The translations under genes and the position numbers were made by a program. This document shows, one piece after another, positions 1 through 9,648 of a stretch of 64,000 bases of DNA. Source of the DNA: Streptomyces sp. ISL-36 (GTDB lineage Bacteria > Actinomycetota > Actinomycetes > Streptomycetales > Streptomycetaceae). Position 1 is the first letter of the stretch. Every line of letters starts with the position of its first letter. Location of the stretch: contig NZ_JAGGOS010000057.1 in assembly GCF_018614205.1 (NCBI RefSeq), positions 49,813-113,812 of the forward strand, written 5' to 3'. The notes below the pieces were generated by a model. It made no database searches and had not been told where the DNA came from. It saw only the letters and a list, made by a program, of their open reading frames with translations.

Positions 1-185
1 ATCAGCTTCTCCAGCTCTGCGGCCGACAGCGCCTCGGCGGCGGGCGCGGCGGACGCGGAGGCGGAGGCCTTGCCCTTGTCCTTCGCCGTGTCGTCGCTCT
101 TCTCTGCGCCGCCACAGGCGGTGAGCAGCAGCGCGACGGAGGCGGCGGTGGCAACGGCCGCGGTGGTCCTCATGGACGTACGCAT
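1..185 (-). CDS. Putative lipoprotein, N-terminal part only (runs off the window)
   Basis: Read on the minus strand from an ATG at 185, the frame gives two basic residues pairs, a hydrophobic stretch and a lipobox LTAC at about residues 21-24. A low-complexity linker rich in Lys, Asp, Ala and Ser follows, and the gene leaves the window. This is the layout of an exported lipoprotein anchored through the lipobox Cys. A second ATG four codons downstream is an alternative start. No domain is visible in the 61 residues present, so no function is proposed. It is divergent from the coaA gene. Confidence 0.6.
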   Translation of the reverse strand, partial: MRTSMRTTAAVATAASVALLLTACGGAEKSDDTAKDKGKASASASAAPAAEALSAAELEKL

Positions 186-359
186 CAGACGGGTCTCTCT
201 GTTCTCTCCTGCCGCCCCAGGGGCGGCCTCCCCCCGCGTGAAATCCGGAGCCCACGCGGCAACCTGCATGATCGCCCCAGGAGCCGGGACCGACAAACCG
301 GTTTCCCGCGTGACCGACCCCACCCCCCACAACCCTCCCCGACCCCCGACAATGGCGGT

Positions 360-1373
360 GTGATCACTTCGCCACCACGAGGCGCCCCGGGCAACGGCAA
401 CGCCAAGGGGAACGGCAACGGCCCGCGCCGGCCCGAGGCCACCCCGTACGTCGACCTCACCCGGGCCGAGTGGAGTGCGCTGCGCGACAAGACGCCGCTG
501 CCCCTCTCCGCCGACGAGGTCGAGCGGCTGCGCGGTCTCGGCGACGTCATCGACCTCGACGAGGTCCGGGACATCTATCTGCCGCTGTCCCGCCTGCTCA
601 ATCTGTACGTCCAGGCGACCAGCGGCCTGCGCGGCGCGCTGAACACCTTCCTCGGGGAGCGGGCCGAGCAGCGCGGCACCCCCTTCGTCATAGGGGTCGC
701 CGGTTCGGTCGCGGTCGGGAAGTCCACCGTCGCCCGCCTTCTGCAGGCGCTGCTCGCCCGCTGGCCCGAGCACCCGCGCGTGGAGCTGGTCACCACCGAC
801 GGGTTCCTGTACCCCATGGAGGAGCTCAAGGCGCGCGGGCTGCTGTCTCGCAAGGGCTTCCCGGAGTCGTACGACCGCCGGGCGCTGACCCGGTTCGTCG
901 CCGACATCAAGGCCGGGAAGGAGGAGGTCACCGCCCCGGTCTACTCCCACCTGATCTACGACATCGTGCCGGGCGAACGGCTCGTCGTCCGCCGCCCCGA
1001 CATCCTGATCGTCGAGGGGCTCAACGTCCTCCAGCCGGCGCTGCCCGGCAAGGACGGCCGCACCCGGGTCGGTCTCGCCGACTACTTCGACTTCTCGGTG
1101 TACGTGGACGCCCGGCCCGAGGACATCGAGCAGTGGTACCTCAACCGTTTCCGCAAGCTGCGCGAGACGGCGTTCCAGAACCCCTTCTCGTACTTCCAGC
1201 GCTACACCCAGGTCTCCGAGGAGGAGGCGCTGGACTACGCGCGCACGATGTGGCGGACCATCAACAAGGTGAACCTGCTGGAGAACGTGGCTCCGACGCG
1301 GGGCCGCGCGACGCTCGTCGTCCGCAAGGGACCCGATCACAAGGTCCAGCGCCTCAGCCTCCGTAAGCTCTGA
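360..1373 (+). CDS. coaA: Type I pantothenate kinase
   Basis: Phosphorylates pantothenate with ATP, the first and usually rate-controlling step of coenzyme A synthesis in the cytosol. The 337-residue product has a P-loop GSVAVGKS at about residues 115-122, followed by the family sequence VTTDGFLYP and a conserved C-terminal part with SYFQRYTQ. Length fits the bacterial CoaA (prokaryotic type I) family with a short Gly/Asn-rich N-terminal extension. The start is GTG at 360; a downstream start inside the low-complexity N-terminus cannot be excluded. The DUF389 gene follows after two bases, so the two are probably co-transcribed. Confidence 0.95.
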   Translation: MITSPPRGAPGNGNAKGNGNGPRRPEATPYVDLTRAEWSALRDKTPLPLSADEVERLRGLGDVIDLDEVRDIYLPLSRLLNLYVQATSGLRGALNTFLGERAEQRGTPFVIGVAGSVAVGKSTVARLLQALLARWPEHPRVELVTTDGFLYPMEELKARGLLSRKGFPESYDRRALTRFVADIKAGKEEVTAPVYSHLIYDIVPGERLVVRRPDILIVEGLNVLQPALPGKDGRTRVGLADYFDFSVYVDARPEDIEQWYLNRFRKLRETAFQNPFSYFQRYTQVSEEEALDYARTMWRTINKVNLLENVAPTRGRATLVVRKGPDHKVQRLSLRKL

Positions 1374-1375
1374 GG

Positions 1376-2323
1376 ATGCTGCATCTGCGGATCATCGTCC
1401 CTTCCCCACGCACGGAGGAAGCGGTCCGGCTCATCGAGAAGACGGTCGGCACCGCCCATGTGGTCGTCCTGGCCGGGGCCGCCCGCGACCCCGTCGGCGA
1501 CCTCGTGCTGTGCGATGTCGCGCGCGAGGCCGCTGACGAACTGCTCCACGAGCTCTGTGAGTTGAAGATCGATCAGGAGGGTTCGATCGCGGTCGAGAAC
1601 ATCGACCTCTCCCTGTCGAAGCGCGCGGACGAGGCCGAGGAGGAGGCTCCGGGAGAGGCCGCGGACGCGGTGCTCTGGGAGCAGCTGGCCGAGGCGACCC
1701 ACGAGGAGTCCACCCTCTCGATCACCTACTGCGCGTTCATGATCCTCGCGACGATGATCGCCGCCTGCGGTGTCGTCCTGGACAACGCGATCCTGATCGT
1801 GGGCGCGATGGCGGTCGGCCCGGAGTTCGGCCCGCTCGCCGGCGTCTGTACGGGTGTGGTGCGGCGGGCCCCGAAGCTCGCCGTCCGCTGCCTGCTCGCC
1901 CTGCTGATCGGTTTCGCGGCGGCGATGGCGGCCACCACCGTCTTCAGTCTGGGGATGGACGCGCTGGACCTGTTCAGCAGGGAGCAGCTCGACAACCCCC
2001 GGCCCAACACCAGCTTCATCTGGCAGCCGGACCCGTTCTCGTTCGTCGTGGCCGTGCTCGCGGGGGTGGCCGGCGTTCTCTCCCTGACGTCTTCGAAGTC
2101 CGGGGCGCTGGTGGGCGTCGCGATCTCGGTGACGACGGTCCCCGCGGCCGCGAACGCCGCTGTGGCCCTCAGTTACGGGGAGTTCGCGCAGATGTGGGGC
2201 TCGGCGGAACAGCTGCTGCTGAACCTGCTCGGCATCATGCTGGCGGGCGTGCTGACGCTGTACGGCCAGATGCTGCTGTGGCGGACCAAGCGCGGCCGGT
2301 GGGTCCGGCCCGGCAGACGCTGA
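1376..2323 (+). CDS. DUF389 domain membrane protein
   Basis: 315-residue protein. The first ~100 residues form a soluble, acidic domain. Residues from about 110 on contain several hydrophobic segments, including one with Gly-rich DNAILIVGAMAVGPEFGPLAG, which is typical of the DUF389 family (TIGR00341-like). The function of the family is not established; it is predicted to be an integral membrane protein with a cytoplasmic N-terminal domain. The ATG starts two bases after the coaA stop codon, implying translational coupling. It ends just before a strong hairpin and faces glmM convergently. Confidence 0.85.
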   Translation: MLHLRIIVPSPRTEEAVRLIEKTVGTAHVVVLAGAARDPVGDLVLCDVAREAADELLHELCELKIDQEGSIAVENIDLSLSKRADEAEEEAPGEAADAVLWEQLAEATHEESTLSITYCAFMILATMIAACGVVLDNAILIVGAMAVGPEFGPLAGVCTGVVRRAPKLAVRCLLALLIGFAAAMAATTVFSLGMDALDLFSREQLDNPRPNTSFIWQPDPFSFVVAVLAGVAGVLSLTSSKSGALVGVAISVTTVPAAANAAVALSYGEFAQMWGSAEQLLLNLLGIMLAGVLTLYGQMLLWRTKRGRWVRPGRR

Positions 2324-2330
2324 CATGTCT

Positions 2331-2366
2331 CGGCCCCGCCGTCCGGAGTCCCGGGCGGCGGGGCCG
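2331..2366. terminator. Hairpin between convergent DUF389 gene and glmM
   Basis: A perfect 11-bp GC stem (arms 2331-2341 and 2356-2366) lies in the 60-bp gap between two convergent genes. There is no clear T-tract, as is common in high-GC actinobacteria, so this is a probable bidirectional terminator. Confidence 0.65.
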
Positions 2367-2383
2367 ACGTGTGGTCGGTTCGG

Positions 2384-3742
2384 CTAGCCGAGCGCGGACT
2401 TCACCACGTCGGCGAGCCGTCCCGCCACCGAGCGCGCCTGTTCGATGTCGGCGGCCTCCACCATCACGCGTACCAGCGGCTCCGTCCCGGAGGAGCGCAG
2501 CAGCACGCGGCCGGTGGTGCCCAGCTCGCGCTCGGCCTCGGTGACCGCGGCGGCCAGCTCGCCCGAGGTCGTCACGCGCGACTTGTCGACGTCCGGCACG
2601 TTGATGAGCACCTGGGGCAGACGCTCCATCACACCGGCCAGCTCGGCGAGGGACTTGCCCGTCGCGGTGAGCCGCGCCGCCAGCATCAGGCCGGTCAGGG
2701 TGCCGTCGCCGGTGGTGGCGTGGTCGAGCACGATGACGTGCCCGGACTGCTCGCCGCCCAGCGCGTACCCGTGCTCCTTCATGGATTCCAGGACGTAGCG
2801 GTCGCCGACCGCCGTCTGCACCAGCCGCAGCCCCTCCCGCTCCATGGCGAGCTTGAAGCCGAGGTTGGACATCACGGTCGCGACAACGGTGTCGCCGCGC
2901 AGCGTTCCGGCCTCACGCATGGCGAGGGCGAGCACGGCGAGGATCTGGTCGCCGTCGATCTCGTTGCCGGCGGCGTCGACGGCGAGGCAGCGGTCCGCGT
3001 CGCCGTCGTGGGCGATGCCGAGGTCCGCGCCGTGCTCGACGACGGCGGCCTTGAGCAGGTCCAGGTGGGTGGAGCCGCAGCCGTCGTTGATGTTCAGGCC
3101 GTCGGGGGCCGCGCCGATCGTGACGATTTCCGCGCCGGCCCGCGAGAACGCCTCGGGCGACACGCGAGCGGCGGCGCCGTGTGCCTCGTCGAGAACGACC
3201 TTGAGCCCGTCGAGCCGGTTCGGCAGGACGGCGATGAGGTGGGCGACGTACTTGTCGAAGCCCTCGTCGTAGTCGCGGACCCGGCCGACACCGGCGCCGG
3301 TCGGCCGCTGCCACGGGGCGCCGGTGCGGTGCTCCTCGTAGACGGACTCGATCCGGCCCTCCAGCTCGTCGGCGAGCTTGTGGCCGCCGCGGGCGAAGAA
3401 CTTGATGCCGTTGTCGGGCATGGCGTTGTGGCTGGCGGAGAGCATCACGCCGAGGTCGGCGCCGAGCGCTCCGGTGAGATACGCCACAGCCGGGGTGGGC
3501 AGCACGCCGACGCGCAGGACGTCGACCCCCGCGCTCGCGAGGCCCGCCACGACGGCGGCCTCCAGGAACTCTCCCGACGCACGCGGGTCGCGCCCGACCA
3601 CCGCGGTCGGCCGATGGCCCTCGAAGGTACCCGCCTCGGCGAGCACGTGCGCCGCCGCGACCGACAGGCCGAGCGCGAGCTCCGCCGTCAGATCCGCGTT
3701 GGCAACACCGCGCACACCGTCTGTGCCGAAGAGTCGTCCCAC
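2384..3742 (-). CDS. glmM: Phosphoglucosamine mutase
   Basis: Converts glucosamine-6-phosphate to glucosamine-1-phosphate for UDP-GlcNAc and peptidoglycan synthesis. The 452-residue product has the family N-terminus [11 protein letters not shown], the phosphoserine loop SASHN (residues 102-106, Ser104 phosphorylated by family analogy), the metal loop DGDADR, the sugar-binding GGEQSGH and the phosphate-binding [10 protein letters not shown] near the C-terminus. All key residues are present. The start is GTG at 3742. The gene follows rpsI on the same strand after a strong hairpin, so it probably has its own promoter in 3743-3840. Confidence 0.97.
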   Translation of the reverse strand: MGRLFGTDGVRGVANADLTAELALGLSVAAAHVLAEAGTFEGHRPTAVVGRDPRASGEFLEAAVVAGLASAGVDVLRVGVLPTPAVAYLTGALGADLGVMLSASHNAMPDNGIKFFARGGHKLADELEGRIESVYEEHRTGAPWQRPTGAGVGRVRDYDEGFDKYVAHLIAVLPNRLDGLKVVLDEAHGAAARVSPEAFSRAGAEIVTIGAAPDGLNINDGCGSTHLDLLKAAVVEHGADLGIAHDGDADRCLAVDAAGNEIDGDQILAVLALAMREAGTLRGDTVVATVMSNLGFKLAMEREGLRLVQTAVGDRYVLESMKEHGYALGGEQSGHVIVLDHATTGDGTLTGLMLAARLTATGKSLAELAGVMERLPQVLINVPDVDKSRVTTSGELAAAVTEAERELGTTGRVLLRSSGTEPLVRVMVEAADIEQARSVAGRLADVVKSALG

Positions 3743-3841
3743 AGCTGTCCTCCGAAACTGCTCCGAAAGTGCGATCCCCTGACCACGTGATGCCCGTTTT
3801 TACGCGCAAGCCGCCCAGAAAGGGCCCAGGGGGAGGAAAAG

Positions 3842-3884
3842 ACGTACGCCCCGGCAGCACGGGCAGTGCCGCCGGGGCGTACGT
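3842..3884 (-). terminator. Terminator after rplM-rpsI
   Basis: Perfect 14-bp inverted repeat (arms 3842-3855 and 3871-3884) 22 bases beyond the rpsI stop codon. It separates the rplM-rpsI transcript from glmM. No long T-run follows. Confidence 0.7.
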
Positions 3885-3906
3885 GCAAAGCAGGTCGAGC
3901 AGGCGA

Positions 3907-4434
3907 TTAACGCTTGCTGTACTGCGGGGCCTTACGGGCCTTCTTGAGACCGGCCTTCTTGCGCTCGACCGCACGGTCGTCGCGGGAGAGGAAGCCGGCC
4001 TTCTTCAGCGCCGGGCGGTTGTTCTCGACGTCCGCCTCGTTCAGCGCACGGGCCACGCCGAGGCGCAGGGCGCCGGCCTGGCCGGAGACGCCGCCACCCG
4101 AGATGCGGGCGATGATGTCGTAGCGGTTGTCGAGCTCGAGCACCTTGAAGGGCTCGTTGACTTCCTGCTGGTGCACCTTGTTCGGGAAGTAGTCCTCGAG
4201 GGTGCGACCGTTGATCTTCCACTTGCCGGTGCCCGGAACGATCCGGACGCGGGCAATGGCGTTCTTGCGACGGCCCAGGCCGGCAGCCGGCTGCGGGTCG
4301 CCGAAGCGGGAAGCCAGGGACTCGGTGGTGTACTCGCCCTCGACGGGGACCTCGGACTCGAAGGTGGTGACCTCCGCGTAGGTCTCCTCGCCCTCAACGC
4401 CCTCGACGGGGGTCTCAACAGTGGTCTCGGCCAC
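3907..4434 (-). CDS. rpsI: 30S ribosomal protein S9
   Basis: Small-subunit protein whose basic C-terminal tail reaches the P-site tRNA. The 175 residues begin with about 45 acidic, Glu/Thr-rich residues, as in streptomycete S9. The canonical S9 domain follows ([24 protein letters not shown]) and the tail ends in Ser-Lys-Arg, the conserved S9 terminus. It is second in the rplM-rpsI operon, 44 bases downstream of rplM. Confidence 0.97.
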   Translation of the reverse strand: MAETTVETPVEGVEGEETYAEVTTFESEVPVEGEYTTESLASRFGDPQPAAGLGRRKNAIARVRIVPGTGKWKINGRTLEDYFPNKVHQQEVNEPFKVLELDNRYDIIARISGGGVSGQAGALRLGVARALNEADVENNRPALKKAGFLSRDDRAVERKKAGLKKARKAPQYSKR

Positions 4435-4478
4435 GATTCTCCTCAGATTTCTTTCGTTCTTAGGGGGTGTGGCCGGAA

Positions 4479-4922
4479 CTACTGCGCGACCTGGGTGATC
4501 TCGAACGGGACCGGCTGCTGGGCAGCGTGCGGGTGGTTCTCGCCCGCGTAGACCTTCAGCTTCGAGAGCATCTGACGGCCGAGGGAGTTCTTGGGGATCA
4601 TGCCCTTGATGGCCTTCTCGACGGCCTTCTCGGGGTTCTTGTCCAGCAGCTCGTCGTAACGGACGGAGCGCAGACCGCCCGGGAAGCCGGAGTGGCGGTA
4701 CGCCAGCTTCTGGGTCTTCTTGTTGCCGGACAGGTGGACCTTGTCAGCGTTGATGATGATGACGAAGTCGCCCATGTCCATGTGGGGGGCGTAGACGGGC
4801 TTGTGCTTGCCTCGCAGGAGGTTCGCAGCCGTAGTCGCCAGACGTCCCAGGACAACGTCCTGAGCGTCGATGATGTGCCACTGGCGAGTGACATCGCCGG
4901 GCTTGGGGCTGTACGTACGCAC
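4479..4922 (-). CDS. rplM: 50S ribosomal protein L13
   Basis: 147-residue L13, an early-assembling 23S rRNA-binding protein. Recognisable motifs are [15 protein letters not shown] near the N-terminus and [19 protein letters not shown] in the second half. The start is GTG at 4922, preceded by a GAAGG ribosome-binding site about six bases away. It is the first gene of the rplM-rpsI operon. The ~225 bases upstream to the ABC-F gene hold its promoter/leader and no other gene that I can see. Confidence 0.97.
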   Translation of the reverse strand: MRTYSPKPGDVTRQWHIIDAQDVVLGRLATTAANLLRGKHKPVYAPHMDMGDFVIIINADKVHLSGNKKTQKLAYRHSGFPGGLRSVRYDELLDKNPEKAVEKAIKGMIPKNSLGRQMLSKLKVYAGENHPHAAQQPVPFEITQVAQ

Positions 4923-5148
4923 TTCGTAGCCTTCGCTTCTTCAGTGGATGGAGTCCAGACACACCTGAAGCGATCATGCAGCTGGGGCCTGCACTGCCGG
5001 GACACTGCCCGTATGCGAGCCACTGGTAACTGCTCCAGGGAACCAGCGTAAGGGCCCTTCGCGTGAGAACGACGAAGCCAATACGCATAACAAACCGCAA
5101 CAGTACCCGCGCCACCCCGGACGGGTCAAAACGCCGCGAGGCCCCAGG

Positions 5149-6771
5149 TCACCGCACCCGCTCGACCCGCCGCTCGTCCCAGACCGGCTCGCTGGTCTCC
5201 CGTACGACCCCGTCCGAGCCGAAGACCAGGAAGCGGTCGAAGGTCTTGGCGAACCACCGGTCGTGCGTGACCGCCAGCACGGTCCCCTCGTACGACTCCA
5301 GACCGTCCTGAAGGGCCTCGGCCGACTCCAGGTCCAGGTTGTCCGTCGGCTCGTCCAGCAGCAGCGCCGTCGTGCCGGACAGCTCCAGGAGCAGGATCTG
5401 GAAACGGGCCTGCTGGCCGCCGGAGAGCTTCTCGAAGGGCTGGTCGCCCTGCCCCTCCAGCTCGTACCGGCGCAGCACCGACATCGCCCCGCCCCGGTCC
5501 TTGGCGTGCTCCGTCCACAGGATGTCCACGAGGGTCCGCCCCTGCAGCTCCGGGTGGGCGTGGGTCTGGGCGAAGTGGCCCGGCACGACCCGGGCGCCCA
5601 GCTTCCACGTGCCCGTGTGCGCCACCGAGGGATCCCCGGCGAGCAGCCGCAGGAAGTGCGACTTGCCCGAGCCGTTCGAACCGAGGACGCCGATCCGCTC
5701 CCCGTAGAAGATCTCCAGCGAGAACGGCTTCATCAGCCCGGTCAGCTCAAGGTTCTCGCAGGTCACCGCCCGTACACCGGTCCGCCCGCCGCGCAGCCGC
5801 ATCCGGATGTCCTGCTCGCGCGGAGGCTCCGGCGGCGGACCGGCCTCCTCGAACTTCCTCAGCCGGGTCTGCGCCGCCGCGTACCGGGAGGCCATGTCGT
5901 GGCTGACCGACGCCGCCTGCCGCAGGTTGAGGACCAGCTTCTTCAGCTGGGCGTGCTTCTCCTCCCAGCGCCGCTTCAGCTCCTCGAAGCGGGCGAACCG
6001 CTCCCGCCGCGCCTCGTGGAAGGTGTCGAAGCCGCCGCCGTGCACCCAGACGTCGGACCCGGCCGGACCCGGCTCGACCGCGACGATCTTCTGGGCGGCC
6101 CGGGCCAGCAGCTCCCGGTCGTGGGAGATGAAGAGCACGGTCTTACGGGTCTCCCGCAGCCGCTCCTCCAGCCACCGCTTGCCGGGGACGTCGAGGTAGT
6201 TGTCCGGCTCGTCCAGGAGCAGCACCTCGTCGGTGCCCCGCAGCAGGGACTCCAGGACCAGCCGCTTCTGCTCACCGCCGCTGAGCGTGCGCACCTCGCG
6301 GAACTGCGCCTTCTCGTACGGGACGCCGAGAGCGGCCGTGGTGCACATGTCCCAGACGGTCTCGGCCTCGTACCCCTGGACCTCCGCCCAGTCGCTGAGG
6401 GCCTGCGCGTACTTCATCTGCGCGGCCTCGTCGTCGACCGTCATGATCAGGTGCTCGGCCTCGTCGACCGCCTTCGCGGCCTCGCGGATCCGCGGCTGCG
6501 CGGCCGAGACGAGCAGGTCACGGACCGTACGGTCGTCCCGCACCGAGCCCACGAACTGCGGCATCACGCCGAGACCGCCGCTGACGGTGACCGTCCCGCC
6601 GTGCGGCTGGAGCTCACCGGCGATCATCCGCAGGAGCGTGGTCTTCCCGGCGCCGTTGGCCCCGACGAGGGCCACCACCGCGCCCTCTCCCACCCGGAAG
6701 GAGGCATCAGCCAGAAGCACCCTCCCGTCGGGAAGGTAGTACTCCAGATGCGCGGCCTCGACATGTCCCAT
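5149..6771 (-). CDS. ABC-F family ATPase (two ATP-binding domains, soluble)
   Basis: 540-residue protein with two fused nucleotide-binding domains and no membrane segments. Domain 1 has Walker A GANGAGKTT, signature LSGGEQKRL and Walker B VLLLDEPDNYLD. A charged, helical linker follows (Glu/Arg/Lys-rich, about residues 230-330), then domain 2 with GSNGSGKS, LSGGQQARF and ALLLDEPTDNLD. This is the ABC-F layout, whose members act on the ribosome as translation factors or antibiotic ribosome-protection proteins. Which of these applies cannot be read from the sequence. ATG codons at 6780 and 6795 are alternative starts; 6771 gives the usual short N-terminus. It is divergent from the gene at 6828. 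Confidence 0.88.
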   Translation of the reverse strand: MGHVEAAHLEYYLPDGRVLLADASFRVGEGAVVALVGANGAGKTTLLRMIAGELQPHGGTVTVSGGLGVMPQFVGSVRDDRTVRDLLVSAAQPRIREAAKAVDEAEHLIMTVDDEAAQMKYAQALSDWAEVQGYEAETVWDMCTTAALGVPYEKAQFREVRTLSGGEQKRLVLESLLRGTDEVLLLDEPDNYLDVPGKRWLEERLRETRKTVLFISHDRELLARAAQKIVAVEPGPAGSDVWVHGGGFDTFHEARRERFARFEELKRRWEEKHAQLKKLVLNLRQAASVSHDMASRYAAAQTRLRKFEEAGPPPEPPREQDIRMRLRGGRTGVRAVTCENLELTGLMKPFSLEIFYGERIGVLGSNGSGKSHFLRLLAGDPSVAHTGTWKLGARVVPGHFAQTHAHPELQGRTLVDILWTEHAKDRGGAMSVLRRYELEGQGDQPFEKLSGGQQARFQILLLELSGTTALLLDEPTDNLDLESAEALQDGLESYEGTVLAVTHDRWFAKTFDRFLVFGSDGVVRETSEPVWDERRVERVR

Positions 6772-6827
6772 GCTGCGCATTGTCGCCGCCCGCACCGCTT
6801 GTTCCCAACCGGATTAGGATGCGCGGC

Positions 6828-7739
6828 ATGAGCTTTGGGGGACCGCAGTGGCCGCAGGAGCCGCAGCAGCACGGACAGCAGCACGGACAGCAGCAGCCGT
6901 ACGGACAGCAGCCGAACCCGTTTCCGGGGGCACAGGCGCCGGACACACCCGACTGGGGTGCCCTCGCCGACGCCTCGGCGGCAGGCCGGCGGCGCAAGCG
7001 CTGGCTGATCGTCGGCGGCGGCGCGCTCGCGACGCTCGCGGTCGGCGCGATCGTCGCCACCGCGGTGGTGAGCGGCGGCGACGGCGACGACACGGCCAAG
7101 AACGGCTCGGTCACCCCCACCGGCTCCACGGCCCCCAGTGACTCCCCCACGCCCGAGCCGACGTTCTCCTCCGTGGCTCCGCCGCCCCCGCCGAACCCCA
7201 AGGACTTCATCTCCAACGAGACGAAGGACAAGGCCCCGCTCAGCGCCGAGGGCCTCTTCCCGGGCAAGAAGCTGACCATGAGCGGCCGCGCGTACACCAA
7301 GGGCGCGACCTCCTCCACCACCGACTGCGCGAGCGTCGCCCAGGGCGCGCTCGGCTCGATCCTGAAGAAGAACGGCTGCGACCGTGTGCTGCGGGCCACC
7401 TATGTGAAGGACGGCGTCGCGATCACGGTCGGCGTGGCCGTCTTCTCCACGGAGGCGGAGGCGTCGAGCGCCAAGGTTCAGGCCAAGGGCGGTATCGCAC
7501 CGCTCGCCGGGTCGGGGGTGGCCGACTTCTGCCGCGCGACCGTCTGTCTGCGGCGCTCCAACTCGATCGGCCGGTACGCCTACTTCACCCAGGCCGGCTT
7601 CACCGACGGCAAGAAGGTCACCGAGTCGGACAGGGCGATCTACCAGGCCAGCGACGACCTGGGCACCTTCACCTTCAACCAGATCTACACCCGCGGCCGC
7701 ACCCAGGCCTCAGCAGCAGCCGGCGCTCCCGGGGAGTGA
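6828..7739 (+). CDS. Q-rich single-pass membrane protein of unknown function
   Basis: About 303 residues. The N-terminus is low in complexity, with repeated HGQQ/YGQQ units. It is followed by a basic RRRKR stretch and one transmembrane helix (around residues 58-82), then a Ser/Thr/Pro linker and an extracytoplasmic domain with four Cys, in TDC...NGCDR and FCRATVC, that could form two disulfides. Topology is predicted cytoplasmic N-terminus, outside C-terminus. No enzymatic motif is visible. ATG 6828 is preferred over ATG 6819 because it leaves room for an AGG-type ribosome-binding site. The 3' end overlaps convergent truA by 30 bases. Confidence 0.75.
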   Translation: MSFGGPQWPQEPQQHGQQHGQQQPYGQQPNPFPGAQAPDTPDWGALADASAAGRRRKRWLIVGGGALATLAVGAIVATAVVSGGDGDDTAKNGSVTPTGSTAPSDSPTPEPTFSSVAPPPPPNPKDFISNETKDKAPLSAEGLFPGKKLTMSGRAYTKGATSSTTDCASVAQGALGSILKKNGCDRVLRATYVKDGVAITVGVAVFSTEAEASSAKVQAKGGIAPLAGSGVADFCRATVCLRRSNSIGRYAYFTQAGFTDGKKVTESDRAIYQASDDLGTFTFNQIYTRGRTQASAAAGAPGE

Positions 7740-8567
7740 CCGCCTGTTCCTGGCCTCCAGGTTGCGGGCGGCCAGGAGCTCGTCGGCCGGGTAGCCGACC
7801 TCTTCGAGGGTGAGCCCGTGCGGGCGTACGACATGCACGGCCGAGTCACGGACGCCCGCCGCGAGCACCTTCGCGGGCCACTCGACGGGGCGGTGCCCGT
7901 CGCCGACGAAGAGCAGCGCGCCGACGAGCGAGCGGACCATGTTGTGGCAGAAGGCGTCGGCCTTCACGGTCGCTTCGAGGATGCCGCCGGGGCGGCGCTC
8001 CCAGCGCAGCTCCTGGAGCGTGCGGATGGTGGTGGCGCCCTCGCGCTTCTTGCAGTAGGCGGCGAAGTCGTGTTCGCCGACGAGTCGCTCGGCGGCGGCG
8101 TTCATGGCGTCCATGTCGAGGGACCAGTCGTGCCACAGGACATGGCCGCGCAGGAGCGGGTCGACGCCGCCGGGGTTGTCGGTGACGCGGTAGGCGTAGC
8201 GGCGCCAGATGGCGGAGAAGCGGGCGTTGAAGCCGCTGGGGGCCTCGGTGAGCTTCCACACCCGTACGTCGTGCGAGAGCCGCCCGGCGAGGCGCCGCAG
8301 GAGCTTGTCCTGGTGCTCGGCCCACAGCTCGACGGGCAGATCGACATGGGCGACCTGCCCGCGCGCGTGCACCCCGGAGTCGGTCCGGCCGGCGACGGTC
8401 AGCTCGTACGTCTCCTTGGACCGGGTCACGGTCCGCAGGGCGTCCTCGATGTCGCCCTGGACGGTGCGCTGCCCGCGGGCCTGCTTGGCCCAGCCGGAGA
8501 AGTCCTTGCCGTCGTAGGACAGGTCGAGCCGGATGCGTACGAACCCGGCCTGCACGTCGTCGCTCAC
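7710..8567 (-). CDS. truA: tRNA pseudouridine(38-40) synthase TruA
   Basis: Isomerises uridines 38-40 in the anticodon arm of tRNAs. The 285-residue protein has the family N-terminus [16 protein letters not shown] and the catalytic motif GRTDSGVHA, containing the active-site Asp. Further TruA motifs are [15 protein letters not shown] and [11 protein letters not shown]. It lies downstream of rpoA-rplQ on the same strand, separated by a strong hairpin. The tail overlaps the convergent membrane-protein gene by 30 bases. Confidence 0.95.
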   Translation of the reverse strand: MSDDVQAGFVRIRLDLSYDGKDFSGWAKQARGQRTVQGDIEDALRTVTRSKETYELTVAGRTDSGVHARGQVAHVDLPVELWAEHQDKLLRRLAGRLSHDVRVWKLTEAPSGFNARFSAIWRRYAYRVTDNPGGVDPLLRGHVLWHDWSLDMDAMNAAAERLVGEHDFAAYCKKREGATTIRTLQELRWERRPGGILEATVKADAFCHNMVRSLVGALLFVGDGHRPVEWPAKVLAAGVRDSAVHVVRPHGLTLEEVGYPADELLAARNLEARNRRSLPGSAGCC

Positions 8568-8602
8568 GCGCTGAATCCTCTCAATACCCTCTGCGTACGG
8601 GA

Positions 8603-8633
8603 GCGGGCCCGTACCCCAGGGGTACGGGCCCGC
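8603..8633 (-). terminator. Terminator after rplQ
   Basis: Perfect 14-bp stem (8603-8616 with 8620-8633) with a 3-base loop, directly downstream of rplQ on the minus strand and before truA. Confidence 0.7.
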
Positions 8634-8656
8634 CCACGAGAAAAACGGAAGAACGC

Positions 8657-9151
8657 TTACGCGTCCTTCGCCTCCTCGGCCGGAGCCTCGGCGGCGTCCT
8701 CGGCCTTGGTCTCCTCGACCTTGGCCTCGTCAGCCTCCTTGACCGCACGCTTGGTGGCGGCCTCGGCCTCGGCGACGGTCGCCTTCTTGGCGATCTCGCC
8801 CTCGACCAGCTCGATCACGGCCATCGGGGCGTTGTCGCCACGACGGTTGCCGATCTTGGTGATACGGGTGTAGCCACCCGGGCGCTCGGCGTAGCGCGGG
8901 GCGATCTCGGTGAAGAGGGTGTGGACGATGCCCTTGTCGGTGATCGTCTGCAGCACCAGGCGACGGTTGTGGATGTCGCCCTTCTTCGCCTTGGTGATCA
9001 GGCGCTCGGCGACCGGACGCAGGCGGCGGGCCTTGGCCTCGGTCGTGGTGATGCGGCCGTGCTCGAAGAGCGACTTCGCCAGGTTGGCAAGCAGCAGACG
9101 CTCGTGAGCGGCGCTGCCGCCGAGGCGGGCACCCTTGGTGGGACGCGGCAT
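8657..9151 (-). CDS. rplQ: 50S ribosomal protein L17
   Basis: L17 lines the polypeptide exit region of the large subunit. The 164-residue product starts [20 protein letters not shown] and continues with [19 protein letters not shown]. It ends with an Ala/Glu/Lys-rich tail, as in actinobacterial L17. ATG 9151 is preceded by AAGGAGA, so the 8-residue longer alternative is rejected. It is normally close behind rpoA, but here a 497-base gap with degenerate repeats intervenes. Confidence 0.97.
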   Translation of the reverse strand: MPRPTKGARLGGSAAHERLLLANLAKSLFEHGRITTTEAKARRLRPVAERLITKAKKGDIHNRRLVLQTITDKGIVHTLFTEIAPRYAERPGGYTRITKIGNRRGDNAPMAVIELVEGEIAKKATVAEAEAATKRAVKEADEAKVEETKAEDAAEAPAEEAKDA

Positions 9152-9260
9152 GGTGTTTCTCCTTGTGATCTGCATCGGCCGTGTGAGGTACCGGTGTCAG
9201 TGTCCGTGCGGGCGTCTGCCCGACGGAGATCCGGCCGAAGCCGGAAACCCGGGCCGCGAG

Positions 9261-9600
9261 GCCCGGAGGTCTTTCGTCGCCGGGCTCGTGCCCAGCGGTC
9301 CCGGGGCCGGAGCCCCGGAGATGATGCAGCGCGCGGCGGTGACACCGCTGCGCACCCCGGCGGAGGCCAGGGGGTCCGGGCCGCGAGGCCCGGAGGTCTT
9401 TCGTCGCCGGGCTCGCGCCCAGCGGTCCCGGGGCCGGAGCCCCGGAGATCGTACGGCGCGCGGCCGTGAGACCGCTGCACACCCCCGCCCGGAGGCCAGG
9501 GGGTCCGGGCCGTGAGGCCCGGGGGGTCAGGCACGGGCCGCCGGGCCCGTCCCCGTCCCCGGCCCGGAGGACGGGGGTCCGGGGCGAAGCCCCGAGGTGT
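9261..9600. repeat. GC-rich tandem repeat between rpoA and rplQ (period 127-129 bp)
   Basis: Two closely matching units begin at 9261 and 9388, and a decayed third at 9517. Each contains the same segment with a CCGGGGC-CGGA-GCCCCGG hairpin and a GGCCAGGGGGTCCGGG stretch. The gap 9152-9648 holds no convincing gene; open frames through it are products of base composition. The hairpins could pause or process the rpoA-rplQ transcript. Confidence 0.75.
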
Positions 9601-9648
9601 CACCGCGGCGGGCCGGGTCCCCGGAGGGGCCCGGCCCGCCGGGGGCGA

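Noticed and set aside
9135..9603. Several frames through the rplQ-rpoA gap
   Set aside because: They translate the tandem repeats and differ in frame between units; no conserved peptide results.
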